A stretch of 38,971 bases of DNA from Rhizophagus sp. LPA8_4_AMF (lineage: Eukaryota > Glomeromycota > Glomeromycetes > Glomerales > Glomeraceae), in NCBI GenBank assembly GCA_021464525.1, contig JADRCO010000292.1, forward strand, positions 1 through 38,971, given 5' to 3'. Position 1 is the first letter of the stretch, and the number at the start of each line of letters is the position of its first letter. Below, piece after piece: positions 35,332 to 38,971 of this stretch. Made by a program: the position numbers and the translations under genes. Below the pieces are notes generated by a model that was not told the origin of the DNA, searched no databases, and saw only the letters and a program-made list of their open reading frames with translations.

Positions 35332-38300
35332 ATCGTGAAGACAAAAAAGGATTTCGAGTGCATGATTCTATCTATGATTGACAAAATGTTAATATACTAT
35401 TGGTGGTTAACGAAGCATCATTTCTCTTTTTCTCATTACTAATATCGAAAAAAGGAAAATGTTATACACTTACATCATCTCACCTTTAGATGGTGGATGC
35501 TCTTATAGTATTATTTCTGCCGTCTTTAGTTGTTTTACTTTCTTGAAGGATAATCATTATTAGGATAAAATTATTTTTAAAAAACCAAAATTTCTGATAA
35601 ATTTTCTCCATTATTTTTAATAATGTACAATAATTACCTAATTACCATATCATTACCTATGGTTAGCAATATGATAATTTGCTTCAGATACAATTCAAAG
35701 ATGTAGCTCGTTATATGCTTTTGAATTTTATGGTTCAAGGAATTACTGTATTAATTTAGTGCATAAAATAATTCAGGAACACCAGACCACTAGGATATGT
35801 GGTTACGATAAGTCTTAATAATGCTTTAATGATATCTTTTTAAGTATACAGAACATTATGAGATCATTATTAAAATTATGAATAAATTCAAAGATTTCTC
35901 TAAGAATTATTTCTTTAACAAAATTTAACCCTCTATAAAAAAATATTATATATCTTACATGATCAACCGAAAGAAATTCGAATATTATTAGATTGATGTA
36001 TCGTTGGATGATCAACTGCATCCGGTTGATTAAGAAAATTGTCGAAGATCATGGCCCTGAAAATCTTTAAACGTAATCCTGGTAACCACGAATGAAAGGT
36101 TTTCATTTATGCACATTAACGATCCATGAAAATCCACCAATTTGTGCAAATGAATTTGTGCAATTGAATTTTAAATATAGTATCACTAAATTGTCCGCAA
36201 ATTTCCGAGATAGTTGATTACCGATCCTACCTTATATTATTAATTTACAGAAAAAATTAAAAAAAAAAAAACAAATAAATAAATAATATTAGATGAACTT
36301 TAACGGAATGAACTTCATTCATTTCCGAAGGAATCAATAATTTCAATGAAATAATCATTAGAAATTACTCACTGATATATTTCTATTAATAGTTAATAAT
36401 GAGCTCAATCTTGTTAGTTGGTACTCAATTTAAAATTTTCATATCTTAATCCATCTCCGTGATATAATTTTAAGAAGCTAATTTAGAACGAATATGATTC
36501 ATAATCCATTTCCTTCTACCAAGTATAATACTTGTACATCCTACAGTTTATATTACTAAAAGGAATTCTTATCTTCGTTCTATAAAGTTGTTCTCAAAAG
36601 ATCATGTTGTATGATATTATGATTATAAAAATAGAAAGATTAAAACTCCTTAGTTATTAGACTGTCTAACTAAAGTAAATGATGACAATAATGAAAAAGT
36701 GTGATACGATATTAATAATTAATAACAGTATAAAAATCCATGCATTATATTGACACAAAAATCAACCAAACCCATCTTCAGATTTCCAATTAATAAAATT
36801 TAAAATTTTTTGGTTTTTTATTATAGACATTACACAAAAAAATTCGTAGAAATTTTATTATTCATCATATTATAATCATTGGTTTCACTGTATTTTATTT
36901 TGTATGAATCAGAGTAACGTAAAACAAAAGGAATGCTGTCATATATCTAACTTTTCAAGACTTTTTTTTTAATAACTGAATATAAAAATGCCAAGAATAA
37001 TATTTTAAGATGAATTTCACGTCAAAAAAGAATCATTTAAATGATAATATGTAATTTATGTACAAGAATCATGAACGTTTTAATAATTATTAATATCGAT
37101 CTTGAAATGATTGATTTTTTATTATATTTTAAAAGTAAAAAAAAAAAAAAAAATTTTCTTATTAATCTATTTGTGTAATTCATCTAATAATAATATCGAT
37201 TATAACAATACGATCTGATCTAAGAGTATTACAAAATTTGTGTTATTTATTAATTAATTAAACTTCACTAACTTTATTAATTAAGAGATATAAATCTTTT
37301 TATAATAATCTATTTTTAAACAATCCTATTTTAAATTATCAAGTAAAGTTTTTAGAAGAAAAAAAAAAATATTTTTGAAAATTCGAAATAAAAATAAAAA
37401 TATATGATAATTGATAATTATCACATTTGTTCAAAAGAGGTAATGAAAGTTAAAATATTTAATTTAATCAATAAACACTTTTTAAGAAAGAGTTCATTCC
37501 TCATATAGAAGAAAAATAACAAGATTTAACCGTTGCATTTTCTGCATTATTTTAGCGGTTAAATTTTAATATAACTTTTTTAAATAGTTAAATAGCTATA
37601 TTTAAATATGAATTAAATAATATTAATATTCCAAATATCTAATTTACATATTTTAAATTATAAATATAAAATTCATTTCTTTCTATTAAAATTGGGAGAA
37701 AAGCAATCTAATAATCTCGGCCTTCCACAGATATTAAAGGGCGTGTAACATATAATAAACATGTATGTATTCTTTCTTCCCTTTGGACGCGAAATTATTG
37801 TAATGCAACAATATTTAAAAAATTGTACTAGCGAAAAAAATGAACGGGATGAATAAGGGTGTATAAAGTGAAATTCCACGAAAAGATTTTGTCCTCGTTA
37901 CATAAATTTTTATTGTACAAAAACCTTGAAAACTTGTGAAGTTAAGATAAATTAGTAATAAAACTTGTTTATTCTATTTTATTAATTTAAAATTTAATTA
38001 AACACATTAACACAAATCACAAGATGACGTGACTCAAAGAATCTAGAATGTACATGTAATGTTCGATAACTGCTGACATAATCATGAATATTAGTAGAAA
38101 TTTCTAGATCTACTACTATGAAGAAGAATGAGAATGCAGGAGACATTATGTATTGCATAAACTCATGTTACTTTTAAAATAATTTACGTATTTTAAATCA
38201 ATTTCATAAACTAATTCTTAAGTCTTATATAAAAGACTCAAATTTCTTTGTTTTTAACACTCATTTTAATAATGAAATTTTACTACTGTACTATAAATAT

Positions 38301-38895
38301 AAATATAAATAATATAAACTATAAAACAATGAATATAAAAAAGGTTTAGTAAATTAAAATCTATTTTTATATAGTATATATGTTTAGTATTTATCTAAAT
38401 AAAATCCTGTACGATGTGAACGCAAGTTATCTCGACTTTATATGGTTAATATGTATTCATTGTTTTCTAAAAATAATTAAAATATGATGTAATTACGTAA
38501 TGTTGATTACTAAGAATATCTCTTTTTTTAGGCTTTTTCGATCAACATTCGAGATATCGCACAAGTGCATTGCAAAAATTTTAAATTTAAACGCGCGTAT
38601 TTAAAGAATTAAAAAAATTCCGTTCGATTAAACTTTAATATCCTGTGACGCATTAAAAGATCACGCGATTATGAATCCGGGAAAAAAAAATAAAATATTT
38701 ATTCATTTATTTATTTTTTATTTATTTATTTATTATAGATTTATTTGAGATCATGAATACAAAGTGCCATAATTTAATGAAATAAACTATTATAGTTATC
38801 AGCTTATGTGGTTATAAAATAATTAACACGTAAAAAATAAACTTATAAATAATTCATATATTCAAAAACAATAATTTTGTGGTGTTACTAAAGTA
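35332..38895. other. AT-rich 3' spacer, no supported gene
   Basis: No protein-like ORF on either strand and no RNA gene recognised. Contains ATTT-type runs at about 38700-38735 and A-runs near 36260 and 37138-37152. Confidence 0.5.
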
Positions 38896-38913
38896 TTATT
38901 ATTATTGTTGTTG

Positions 38914-38971
<58 letters not shown>
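38896..38971. repeat. (ATT)n microsatellite at the window end
   Basis: ATT units with a short GTT interruption (about 38907-38918) run to the last base, so the true length is unknown. Confidence 0.95.

Noticed and set aside
35158-35442. 94-residue ORF
   Set aside because: Begins inside the inverted-repeat element, crosses its right end and the target duplication, and continues into unrelated spacer; not a gene.
1-38971. tRNA, rRNA, CRISPR or bacterial-style operon signals
   Set aside because: No cloverleaf or B-box-like sequence recognised; gene structure is plainly eukaryotic with introns.

Overview
The window looks like nuclear DNA of an arbuscular mycorrhizal fungus (Glomeromycotina, Rhizophagus-like). 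It is extremely AT-rich, its genes carry short GT-AG introns of about 60-110 bp, and two typical lineage-specific family types sit side by side: membrane-anchored Kelch proteins, and a kinase with an N-terminal Cys-X2-C...C-X2-C element. The assignment is inferred from composition and family repertoire; no marker gene proves it.

Layout. 1-4043: AT-rich spacer, no supported gene. 4044-5594 (+): a complete five-exon NAD-dependent glycerol-3-phosphate dehydrogenase, the only housekeeping gene. 6406-7617 (+): a possible unrecognised multi-exon gene or relic. 8534-8955: two decayed Kelch exon pieces. 9266-9740: ATTGG/CCAAT-type repeat region with small palindromes. 12591-10403 (-): an eight-exon kinase gene whose splice sites and frame all fit, but which has two in-frame stops and degenerate kinase motifs; I call it a pseudogene.

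13528-32136 (+) is the core: six head-to-tail Kelch genes (K1-K6 here). Each has a signal peptide (N-terminal hydrophobic leader in K1), six kelch blades, a Pro/Ser/Thr/Asn stretch, one transmembrane helix with a small-xxx-Gly motif, a basic stop-transfer sequence, and a cytosolic tail. All share one exon plan, including a 42-nt microexon. K2/K3 and K4/K5 are sister pairs made by duplication of about 3.5-4 kb units including flanks. K1 is broken (two stops, one frameshift). K5 and K6 have lost the end of their tails through stop codons. K2 has expanded a Pro-rich tail unit four-fold. Further Kelch scraps lie between units (23750-23860, 27263-27325), so the array evolves by duplication, gene death and tail remodelling.

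32137-38971: no intact gene found. It holds the relic of K6's tail, a degraded unknown coding region on the minus strand (about 34790-33710), and a clear 218-bp inverted-repeat transposon (35105-35322) with a perfect 9-bp target duplication. The window ends in an (ATT)n microsatellite.

The dehydrogenase supplies glycerol-3-phosphate. The Kelch proteins look like single-pass surface or endomembrane proteins with a lumenal/extracellular propeller and a tail suited to binding WW/SH3-type partners; their ligand is unknown. Nothing ties the dehydrogenase, kinase and Kelch genes into one pathway.
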